This document shows positions 1 through 6,967 of a stretch of 12,774 nucleotides of DNA, piece by piece. The position numbers and the translations under genes are program-made. How positions within the stretch are numbered: the first letter of the stretch is position 1; each line of letters starts with the position of its first letter. The stretch comes from Actinobacteria bacterium 13_1_40CM_66_12 (GTDB lineage Bacteria > Chloroflexota > Dormibacteria > Dormibacterales > Dormibacteraceae): the NCBI GenBank assembly GCA_001917895.1, contig MNEW01000040.1, positions 1-12,774 of the forward strand, written 5' to 3'. The notes below the pieces were generated by a model that saw only the letters and a program-made list of their open reading frames with translations, was not told where the DNA came from and searched no databases.

Positions 1-324
1 CCCGCCGGTCGAGGTCTTGAGGCCGGTGTCCATCAGATGGACCTTCCAATCGTCGACCTCCGACTCGTGAAAGCTCGCGCGGCCCGTGGCGACGTCGATG
101 GTCACGCTCTTGCTCATGCCGTGGTAGTCGAGGAAGTAGCGCTTGATGACCTCGCCCTTGTAACCGAGGGCGACGAAGAACTCCTTGAATCCCTGGGTCG
201 CGTACGACTTCATGATGTGCCACAGGATCGGGCGCTCTCCGATGTCGACCATCGGTTTTGGACGCAGCTCCGTCTCCTCGGAGAGCCGGGTGCCGAGGCC
301 ACCGGCCAGGATCACGACTTTCAT
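1..324 (-). CDS. rfbF: Glucose-1-phosphate cytidylyltransferase, N-terminal part (cut by window edge)
   Basis: The reverse strand reads from an ATG at 324-322 to the window edge, giving 108 residues; the C-terminal half lies outside. The enzyme couples CTP and glucose 1-phosphate to CDP-glucose, the entry to CDP-linked dideoxysugars of O-antigens. Seen: the nucleotidyltransferase loop LAGGLGTRL at residues 6-14, the RPKPMVDIG segment with Lys23, PILWHIMK at 32-39, and a DTG...TGG stretch at 99-108 that matches my memory of Salmonella RfbF and separates it from glucose-1-phosphate thymidylyl- or uridylyltransferases. The ATG overlaps the TGA of the upstream ligase-like gene (ATGA at 324-321), so translational coupling is likely. 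A TAGGCT box 9 nt upstream could also give a leaderless start. A CDP-glucose 4,6-dehydratase would be expected just beyond the window. Confidence 0.9.
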   Translation of the reverse strand, partial: MKVVILAGGLGTRLSEETELRPKPMVDIGERPILWHIMKSYATQGFKEFFVALGYKGEVIKRYFLDYHGMSKSVTIDVATGRASFHESEVDDWKVHLMDTGLKTSTGG

Positions 325-333
325 GCGGCGACT

Positions 334-339
334 AGCCTA
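334..339 (-). promoter_or_regulatory. TAGGCT -10-like box before rfbF
   Basis: TAGGCT on the minus strand lies 9 nt before the rfbF ATG and fits the TANNNT pattern seen before other genes here. It is inside the last codons of the upstream ligase-like gene, and the ATGA overlap offers another way to start translation, so this one may be chance. Confidence 0.3.
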
Positions 340-1365
340 CCAATGGGTTGCGTTTTCTGCCTCTGGCCCGCAACGGTCACTGAATACCCGACTGCCCACC
401 AGAACAGGAAGGTGACCGAGAAGTCGGACCACACGTCGCTGGTCAGCGTGATCAGGATCAGCACCACTCCGCCCACAGCGGCGACCAGCGGCAGAGCCTG
501 CGCGAGCGACCGGCGTGGAGCAATCAGGAAGGCGCGCAGGCCGAAGTACATGCCGAGGACATACAGCGCGACATAGAGCACGCCACCCACGAGGCCGACA
601 TCGCCGAAGAAGCCGAGCACCGCGCTCTCGCCGGTCCCCGCAGTGTCGACGGTTGTCTGCACAAAGCGATGGACCGATCCGCCCAACCCGCTGCCAAGCG
701 GGTGATGGCTGACCACCTTCATGTCGGCGGCGAGGGCGCGGAGGTGCTCGGCAAACGAGGGGTCGCCGATGTACAGGATCGTGTGCCGGTGCGATTCGCC
801 GGGCAGCAAGTACGGGTCCACGACAGGCCCGACCTGCGGGTACAGGAACAGGACGGCGGCCACGCATGCGATGACCACCGGAGCCAGCGCCAGGGCAAGC
901 CGCGTCCTAAAAAGCACCGCGAGCAAGACGACCTCGCCCGCCAGCATCAACAGCGCCAGCCTTGTGACGGCGAAGAGAATTCCGAGGAGTAGGAACGCCG
1001 CCGCCACGGCTGCGAGCGCCCTTATGCGCCGGCTCAGGTTGGGTCGATCCATCATCACGACCGCGATCGGCCATGCGAGCAGCCCGGTGTATGCGATGCC
1101 CAGCGGGCTGATGTACGTGGACACCATGCGCCTGAGCAGCAGGCCGTCGGGCAGGCTCTGAAAGAAGTTGGCGGGCAAGCCGGCGGGTCCGTTGTATTTG
1201 AATCCCAGCCAGCTCGAGAAGAGGTTGACGCCCCAATCGAGCCAGGTTGCCGTGGGCACGAGCCAGAGCTCGTAGAGGCCGAAGGCGCCGACGACGGCAC
1301 CCGCGCCGACGATGAGCCAGTACGCATCTCTCAGGTCGAGCTCAGACGGGCTCGAGAAGACCCGG

Positions 1366-1391
1366 CCCAGCGCGTAAAGCAGCGGGATGAG
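1366..1391 (+). repeat. Inverted repeat, native arm (26 bp)
   Basis: On the minus strand this stretch encodes LIPLLYALG within a membrane helix of the ligase-like protein, continuous in frame with the sequence on both sides. It is therefore the likely source copy. Its exact reverse complement is at 1551-1576, separated by 159 bp. The match stops at both ends: 1365 against 1577 and 1392 against 1550 do not pair. Confidence 0.9.
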
Positions 1392-1550
1392 CGCCGCGGT
1401 GCGGAAGGCGGCCAGCCTCTGCAGGAAGTTCGCGCTGCCGGGCAGCACGCTCGAGGGCAGCAGCAGGTACACGATCAAGACCAAAGCGAACGCGAGCACG
1501 ATCCAGTCAGTTGGAATCAGTTGTGGAAGCAATCGCCGCACTTGCCAGCT

Positions 1551-1576
1551 CTCATCCCGCTGCTTTACGCGCTGGG
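1551..1576 (-). repeat. Inverted repeat, copied arm at the frame break (26 bp)
   Basis: This is the exact reverse complement of 1366-1391. Read on the minus strand it follows the codons for HTPS, and its GCG TAA ends the first frame. The second frame resumes as protein-like sequence directly after it, at 1550. The six bases CCCAGC at its upstream edge (1576-1571) can belong either to the native HTPS codons or to the copy, which is microhomology of the kind expected in a template switch. Confidence 0.85.
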
Positions 1577-1748
1577 AGTGTGCAGGGCAAGCAGGACCAT
1601 CAGCGCGAAGTTGTGAAACGCCATTCCTCCGACCAGGACGCCCAGCCCGACGAACGGCCGGCGCCACACGAGCCACAGTCCCACGGCGACAAGACAGAGC
1701 AGGAGGACGGCGAGACCCGCGCCGATCACGGAGTTGGGCACGGCGCTC

Positions 1749-1754
1749 AAGATA
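1749..1754 (-). promoter_or_regulatory. TATCTT -10-like box before the ligase-like gene
   Basis: TATCTT on the minus strand overlaps the TTG at 1750-1748 and lies 7 nt before an in-frame GTG at 1741-1739. If the TANNNT rule of this window holds, GTG 1741 (MPNSVIGAG) is the true leaderless start rather than TTG 1750. No convincing -35 hexamer is visible. Confidence 0.45.
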
Positions 1755-1785
1755 GTCGGTGCCCCTGAGGGCAGGTTGCGAGCGT

Positions 1786-1791
1786 TACCCT
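1786..1791 (+). promoter_or_regulatory. TACCCT -10-like box before the sugar-phosphate transferase
   Basis: TACCCT lies 7 nt before the ATG at 1799, and there is no Shine-Dalgarno-like purine run between them, as expected for a leaderless mRNA. It faces the divergent TATCTT box at 1749-1754 across a 57-bp intergenic region (1742-1798 if the neighbour starts at GTG 1741). Confidence 0.5.
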
Positions 1792-1798
1792 GTCTGCC

Positions 1799-3304
1799 AT
1801 GGCTCGCCGGTCACCCGGCGGTCAGGCCCGAGTCGAACAGGCCACGCCGCCGGCCATCACCATTCCGCTGCCGATCACGCCGCCGGCGGGTCGTCTTGTC
1901 TTCCTTCCACCCGACTGGCTGCCCAAAGCGCTCATCGCCGGTGACATCGTCATCGCGGCGGCGTCGGTGCTGCTCGCGTACTGGTTCCACCACAGATTCG
2001 ACCCGATCCACACCCTCACCCCGGGCGAGCTGCCGCTCGGGCCGTACCTGGCCGCGATCCCGTTCGTGGTCCTCATCTACGTCGCCGCGCTGACCGCCAA
2101 TCACCAGTACCAGTCCTGGCGCGGGCGCACCCTCGTGGACCTCCTGCTGCAGCTCTACAGCGGTATCGGTCTGGCGGCCATATTGATTCTGGCGGTGATC
2201 TCGATCACCAACCTGGGATCTCACTACTCCAGGCTGACGATCACCTACGCCATCGTCCTCAGCGCGGTCCTCATGACCGTCGAGCGCTACTTCCTGCGCC
2301 AGTACGAGACCCGCTTGCGAAGGCAGGGGATCGGCACGGAGCGCGTGCTGATGGTCGGCACCGGGGCCGGAAGCGAGATGCTGATCCAGCGGATGAACAT
2401 GTTTCCGCAGTACGGGTTCCAGGTCATCGGCGTCGCCGACGACGATCGCGCGCCCGGCTCGACCTTCGCCGGGGCGCCGGTGGTCGGCAAGATCGACGAG
2501 CTGCACAGCCTGGCGCAGGACCTGCGCGTCGACCAGGTCTTCCTGGCCCTGACGAGCGGCAGCCGCACCGAGCTCATGAAGCTGATCAAGCTCTGCGAGG
2601 ATCAGAACCTCGAGTTCAAGATCGTCCCCGACCTGCTCGACGTCATGAGCACGCGCGTCGACGTGAACGCCATCGACGGCGTGCCGCTGGTCGGCATCCG
2701 GCGCAACCGGCTGCGCGGCGCCAATGCCGCGATCAAGCGCGCCATCGACGTCGCGGTCAGCGCCGTCCTGCTGCTGGTGCTGAGCCCGATCCTGCTCATC
2801 ATCGCGGTGTTCATCAAGGTCACCTCGCCTAAGGGGCCGGTCATCTTCCGGCAAGAGCGCATCGGCATGTACAGGCGGCCGTTCATGGTGTTCAAGTTCC
2901 GGACGATGATCCCGGACGCGGAGGCGGCGAGCGGACCGATGGTCGCCAAGCCTGGCGATCCGCGCACGACGATGTTGGGCCGGATCTTGCGGCGGATCAG
3001 CCTCGACGAGCTGCCGCAGCTCTACAACATCCTGCGAGGCGACATGAGCCTGGTCGGGCCGCGCCCGCAGCCAACGTTTTTCGACGAGCGCTACAGCGTC
3101 GACGTGCCGCGCTACTTAGAGCGACAGCAGGTGCGGCCGGGCCTGACGGGTTGGGCGGAGGTCAACGACCTTCGCGGCGCGGCCCCCATCGGCGACCGCA
3201 CGCTCTACGACGTTTACTACATCGAGAGCTGGTCTCTGGCGCTGGACGTCAAGATCCTGCTGCTGACGGGCATTCGGATATTCTTCCAGCGCCACGCGTA
3301 CTGA
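1799..3304 (+). CDS. Polyprenyl-phosphate sugar-1-phosphate transferase (WcaJ/WbaP-type)
   Basis: Transfers a sugar 1-phosphate from a nucleotide sugar to undecaprenyl phosphate at the inner membrane, the first step of exopolysaccharide or O-antigen assembly. The 501 residues show a Pro-rich N-terminal tail (1-40), four membrane helices (about 45-65, 84-103, 113-135, 147-163), a Rossmann-like CoA-binding-type middle domain starting at ERVLMVGTGAGSEML (181-195), then the bacterial sugar transferase domain from about 311. The latter has a membrane segment (317-339), FRQERIGMYRRPFMVFKFRT (350-369), SLDELPQLYNILRGDMSLVG (401-420) with PRPQP, and RPGLTGWAEVN (446-456). This is full length for the five-helix family. 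The sugar, perhaps glucose or galactose, cannot be read from sequence. It starts divergently from the broken ligase-like gene behind a TACCCT box and probably leads the plus-strand polysaccharide genes. Confidence 0.93.
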   Translation: MARRSPGGQARVEQATPPAITIPLPITPPAGRLVFLPPDWLPKALIAGDIVIAAASVLLAYWFHHRFDPIHTLTPGELPLGPYLAAIPFVVLIYVAALTANHQYQSWRGRTLVDLLLQLYSGIGLAAILILAVISITNLGSHYSRLTITYAIVLSAVLMTVERYFLRQYETRLRRQGIGTERVLMVGTGAGSEMLIQRMNMFPQYGFQVIGVADDDRAPGSTFAGAPVVGKIDELHSLAQDLRVDQVFLALTSGSRTELMKLIKLCEDQNLEFKIVPDLLDVMSTRVDVNAIDGVPLVGIRRNRLRGANAAIKRAIDVAVSAVLLLVLSPILLIIAVFIKVTSPKGPVIFRQERIGMYRRPFMVFKFRTMIPDAEAASGPMVAKPGDPRTTMLGRILRRISLDELPQLYNILRGDMSLVGPRPQPTFFDERYSVDVPRYLERQQVRPGLTGWAEVNDLRGAAPIGDRTLYDVYYIESWSLALDVKILLLTGIRIFFQRHAY

Positions 3305-3359
3305 ACTCGACGCCTTTCTAAAGGTCGCACCCTAACGGCTTCTATCCGACCACACTGCT

Positions 3360-3363
3360 GGAG
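3360..3363 (+). promoter_or_regulatory. GGAG, possible ribosome binding site for GTG 3373
   Basis: GGAG lies 9 nt before GTG 3373. It would support that start, but the same bases also read as codons (CTG GAG) of an open frame that looks like part of the protein, so the match may be chance. Confidence 0.35.
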
Positions 3364-3372
3364 ACGGCGATC

Positions 3373-4473
3373 GTGGTCACGGTGCTCGTCTTCGCGTTAG
3401 AAACGTGGCGCGCTCACCTTGCACTGCAGTGGCGCACGGCGTTCACGGTTCCGGCGCTGATCTTCATTTTCGCGGGCGCGATTTCGGTGCTGGTCGCTCC
3501 GAACAGAACCGCTGGGCTCGGCTTGTTCCGCGCCTACATCATCGAACCGATCGCTTTCGCGTTCGTGCTCCTTCACGCGGTGACCACGTGGCGGCGCGCT
3601 GTCGTCGTGCTTTCAGGCTTCGCCGTTGCCGGCGTTGTGGTCGGCATCGCCAACTCGGTCGTTGTCATCGAGGCATTGCGGGCGCACACGTACGACGTCG
3701 CGCAGACGCCGCCGGTCGTCATCTACACCACCGCCAACGCGCTGGCGCTGTTCCTGGGCCCGCTGATCGCCGTCGCGGCGAGTTTGTTCCTGCACGGGAC
3801 GGATAGCGTGACGCGCATCGGCAGCGGCGCCTTTCTGATCGTCGCCGTGCCGTCGATGCTCCTCAGCTTCTCGCGCGGTGGCTACCTGGCGATGGCCGCG
3901 GTCGCGGTCGGGCTGGCGCTTTCGCACCGGCGCCGCTGGTTGTTGCTGGCCGGCCTGGTGATCGCGGGCGGTTTGGTCTCCGCCATCCCGCCGATCTTTC
4001 ATCGGATCTCGATCGAGTTTCAGAACGTCGGCGGGACCACGTTCTTCGGCCGCGCGGGCCGCCTCGAGCTCTGGTCGGCGACGTTGCGAATGCTCAGCCA
4101 CTACCCGATCTTCGGCGTCGGCCTGTCGGGTTTTGCCGAGCGCATCGGCCCGTACTGGAACGCCAACCATCCAGAGCGCTTCATCGACCCGCACAACATC
4201 GTCCTCAACTTCTGGGTCGAGACAGGGCTGCTCGGCCTGTTCGCGTTCGTATGGCTGCTGGTGGTCGTGCTTCGCATTTCCTGGGAGGGCTGGAAGCAGT
4301 CCGATTCCGAGTGGCGCCCGATATTCCTCGGCGTTCTGCTGGCGATGGTCGCGATCGTCGTCCACGGTCTGGTCGACGTGCCCTACTTCAAAAACGATCT
4401 CAGCCTCTTGTTCTGGGCTCTTGCGGGGCTGGCCGCCGCCGGCCAGAAGACGCTGAAAACCGGGCTGCGGTAA
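3373..4473 (+). CDS. O-antigen ligase/polymerase-like membrane protein (Wzy/WaaL type), possibly N-terminally truncated
   Basis: Polytopic inner-membrane protein of the O-antigen ligase family, which polymerises or attaches lipid-linked glycans. From GTG 3373 it has 366 residues with about nine or ten hydrophobic segments. Family-like features: [11 protein letters not shown] (165-175) with Arg168, [12 protein letters not shown] (243-254) and [18 protein letters not shown] (272-289) with His274, the usual large periplasmic-loop signatures with Arg and His. The frame stays open upstream of GTG 3373 to a TAA at 3319-3321 and reads [12 protein letters not shown] straight into the first helix, which looks like real protein; family members usually have further N-terminal helices, absent here. 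So the gene is either 5'-truncated or starts at GTG 3373 with GGAG in front. It lies 68 bp after the sugar transferase and 13 bp before fcl. Confidence 0.82.
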   Translation: MVTVLVFALETWRAHLALQWRTAFTVPALIFIFAGAISVLVAPNRTAGLGLFRAYIIEPIAFAFVLLHAVTTWRRAVVVLSGFAVAGVVVGIANSVVVIEALRAHTYDVAQTPPVVIYTTANALALFLGPLIAVAASLFLHGTDSVTRIGSGAFLIVAVPSMLLSFSRGGYLAMAAVAVGLALSHRRRWLLLAGLVIAGGLVSAIPPIFHRISIEFQNVGGTTFFGRAGRLELWSATLRMLSHYPIFGVGLSGFAERIGPYWNANHPERFIDPHNIVLNFWVETGLLGLFAFVWLLVVVLRISWEGWKQSDSEWRPIFLGVLLAMVAIVVHGLVDVPYFKNDLSLLFWALAGLAAAGQKTLKTGLR

Positions 4474-4476
4474 AGT
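4471..4476 (+). promoter_or_regulatory. TAAAGT -10-like box before fcl
   Basis: TAAAGT begins with the stop codon of the preceding ligase-like gene and lies 10 nt before the fcl ATG at 4487. No purine-rich ribosome site is present in the gap. It fits the recurrent TANNNT pattern and suggests fcl can be transcribed separately, without a leader. Confidence 0.45.
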
Positions 4477-4486
4477 CCCCGGCAAG

Positions 4487-5467
<981 letters not shown>

Positions 5468-5483
5468 GCCACCACAACTGATC

Positions 5484-5489
5484 AAGGAG
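5484..5489 (+). promoter_or_regulatory. AAGGAG ribosome binding site of folE
   Basis: AAGGAG lies 6 nt before the folE ATG at 5496, a textbook Shine-Dalgarno spacing. It is the clearest one in the window and shows that this genome uses leadered translation alongside the TANNNT-type starts. Confidence 0.75.
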
Positions 5490-5495
5490 ATCGCG

Positions 5496-6149
5496 ATGTC
5501 GACCCTCGCCTTCGATCCCGAAGAGACCACCCATTGGGAGCAGTCACACCCTCGCTCGATCGCACCTGAGCAGTGGACCAAGTTCGAGGGTTATGCCGCC
5601 GAGATGTTCTCCGCTTTCGGAATGGACCTCGACACGCCAGGTACCAAGACCACGCCATTCCGGTTCGTGCACGCGCTCTTCGACGCCACCAACGGGTACG
5701 AGGGTGACCCCAAGCTGCTCACGGCCTTCCCGACCGAATGCCGTGGCGGCTCCGACTGCAACATTGCGCAGACGATCGAGGGACCCATCGAATTCTTTTC
5801 GCTGTGCGAGCACCACGCGCTTCCGTTCCACGGCCATGCGTACATCGGTTACATCGCGCACGAGGAAATCATCGGCATCTCCAAGCTGACCAGGCTCGTG
5901 CGCGTCTTCGCGCGGCGCTTCACGGTTCAGGAGCGCGTCGGGGTCGAGATCGCCGACGAGCTGGTGCGCCTGCTGGAGCCGCACGGGGTCGCCGTGCACC
6001 TGAATGCGATGCACCTTTGCACGCAGATGCGAGGGGTGCGCGAGGCTCACTCGCGGACCTTGACCTCGAACTGGCGCGGCAACTACGAAACGGATCCCCA
6101 GCTCAGGACCGAGTTCCTCCAGGCTGCGAGGGGTCTCAGCGACCACTGA
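5496..6149 (+). CDS. folE: GTP cyclohydrolase I
   Basis: Converts GTP to 7,8-dihydroneopterin triphosphate, the first step to tetrahydrofolate or other pterins, in the cytoplasm as a zinc-dependent homodecamer. The 217 residues carry all key positions by hand alignment with the E. coli enzyme: zinc ligands Cys104 and His107 in LCEHH (103-107) and Cys175 in HLCTQMRG (173-180); catalytic-site His106 and His173; SKLTRLVRVFARR (129-141) with Lys130; QERV (145-148). The 71-residue spacing between the two Cys ligands equals that of E. coli. The N-terminal half is less typical: a HWEQSHPRSIAPEQW stretch (13-27) and a Cys-containing ECRGGSDCNI segment (81-90) before the active site. The start is fixed by AAGGAG 6 nt upstream. 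It is followed after 11 bp by a RibD-C-type reductase, probably co-transcribed. Confidence 0.95.
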   Translation: MSTLAFDPEETTHWEQSHPRSIAPEQWTKFEGYAAEMFSAFGMDLDTPGTKTTPFRFVHALFDATNGYEGDPKLLTAFPTECRGGSDCNIAQTIEGPIEFFSLCEHHALPFHGHAYIGYIAHEEIIGISKLTRLVRVFARRFTVQERVGVEIADELVRLLEPHGVAVHLNAMHLCTQMRGVREAHSRTLTSNWRGNYETDPQLRTEFLQAARGLSDH

Positions 6150-6160
6150 CAGCAGCACCC

Positions 6161-6967
6161 GTGCTCGCGCCGTTCAGCGTTTTGGCAGATGAAACGCATC
6201 GCCCTTCTTACGATTTGCCCGAGGCGCTGAGCCAGATCTACGGGCGGCTTGGTTTCGCGGATCGGGTCCTGTACTCGAACTTCGTCTCGTCGCTGGACGG
6301 CGTGGTGACGGTCGGCTCCGGGATCTCGGCCGGCTCGGTGATCAGCGGCAAGAACCAGGCGGACCGGTTCCTGATGGCGCTCCTGCGCGCCTGCGCCGAC
6401 GCGGTGGTCATCGGCGCCGGCACGCTGCGCGCGACCCCGGGCCACCTGTGGACTCCCGCTCATGTCTATCCCGACCTCGCGTCCGAGTTCGCCTCGTTGA
6501 GGCAAACACTCGGCCTCGGTCTGGAGCCGCGGCTGGTGTTGCTGACCGCCACCGGTGACCTGGACTTGAAGCATCCCGCGCTTGTGAAGGGAGCCGTCGT
6601 GCTGACGACCAGGGCCGTGGCCGACCAGATCGGCAGCCGGTTGCCGCCTGCCTGTGAGGTGATCGCCCTGGGCGAGGGCAAGACGCTCAACATCAAGCAT
6701 GCCTTCGGTGAGTTGACCAGGATGGGCATGGACGTCGTGCTCACCGAGGGCGGGCCGCATCTCATGGGCGAGCTGATCAAAGCTCAGCTCCTGGACGAGA
6801 TGTTCCTGACGCTTTCACCCGTGCTTGCGGGACGAGACAAGGAGCTCCGCCTGGGAATGGTCGAAGGCGCCGAGCTCCTGCCGAAGCTTCCGGTCTGGAG
6901 CCGCCTCCTCAGCGCCCGGCGCCACGGCGACTACTTATTTCTGCGCTACGCCTTGCCGCGTCCCTGA
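6161..6967 (+). CDS. RibD C-terminal / dihydrofolate-reductase-fold reductase
   Basis: Single-domain NADPH-dependent reductase of the RibD-C family, 268 residues from GTG 6161, chosen because protein-like sequence begins here just after the folE stop. Seen: RVLYSNFVSSLDGVVTVG (35-52), the usual start of the fold; ADAVVIGAGTLRATPGHLW (79-97); a Rossmann-like LTEGGPHLMGELI (194-206) for cofactor binding; and DEMFLTLSPVLAGR (212-225). There is no deaminase domain, so it is not a complete RibD. Riboflavin synthesis would draw on GTP cyclohydrolase II, not I, so pairing with folE points to a pterin or folate reductase; from memory, the M. tuberculosis relative Rv2671 has dihydrofolate reductase activity. 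That role is inference. Its last 22 bases overlap the end of the convergent aminopeptidase gene. No ribosome site is visible. Confidence 0.85.
   Translation: MLAPFSVLADETHRPSYDLPEALSQIYGRLGFADRVLYSNFVSSLDGVVTVGSGISAGSVISGKNQADRFLMALLRACADAVVIGAGTLRATPGHLWTPAHVYPDLASEFASLRQTLGLGLEPRLVLLTATGDLDLKHPALVKGAVVLTTRAVADQIGSRLPPACEVIALGEGKTLNIKHAFGELTRMGMDVVLTEGGPHLMGELIKAQLLDEMFLTLSPVLAGRDKELRLGMVEGAELLPKLPVWSRLLSARRHGDYLFLRYALPRP

Larger units (their letters stand above)
321..1750 (-). pseudogene. O-antigen ligase/polymerase-like membrane protein, frame-broken near its N-terminus
   Basis: Two reading frames together make one polytopic membrane protein. The first runs from TTG 1750 (or GTG 1741) to a TAA at 1567-1565 and encodes hydrophobic helices ending in LLALHTPSA. 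The second is open from upstream of 1570 to the TGA at 323-321 and becomes protein-like at about 1550 (SWQVRRLLPQLIPTDW), followed by many membrane segments. Further on come FAVTRLALL, SHHPLGSGLG and a GESAVLGFFGDVGLVGG loop, in the layout of Wzy/WaaL-type proteins. I read this as a single gene whose frame is broken at 1551-1576, where a 26-bp inverted copy of its own codons sits. An internal ATG at 1676 gives 451 codons, but its first roughly 43 residues are Arg-rich and look like out-of-frame sequence. The second fragment might still be translated from a later start such as GTG 1541. Role in glycan polymerisation or ligation is inferred from fold-like features and neighbours. Confidence 0.7.

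Noticed and set aside
1366..1576. The 26-bp inverted repeats as the ends of an invertible on/off switch in the ligase-like gene
   Set aside because: The TAA that ends the first frame lies inside the repeat arm itself, so flipping the 159-bp middle would not restore a continuous product. No invertase gene is nearby.
1811..2854. A 347-codon minus-strand open frame opposite the sugar-phosphate transferase
   Set aside because: Low-complexity Asp/Arg/Gln sequence; the opposite strand encodes a full-length transferase with all motifs.
5738..6160. N-terminal extension of the RibD-C reductase to ATG 5738
   Set aside because: That stretch overlaps folE in another frame and is Arg/Ala-rich. Protein-like sequence begins just after the folE stop, near GTG 6161.
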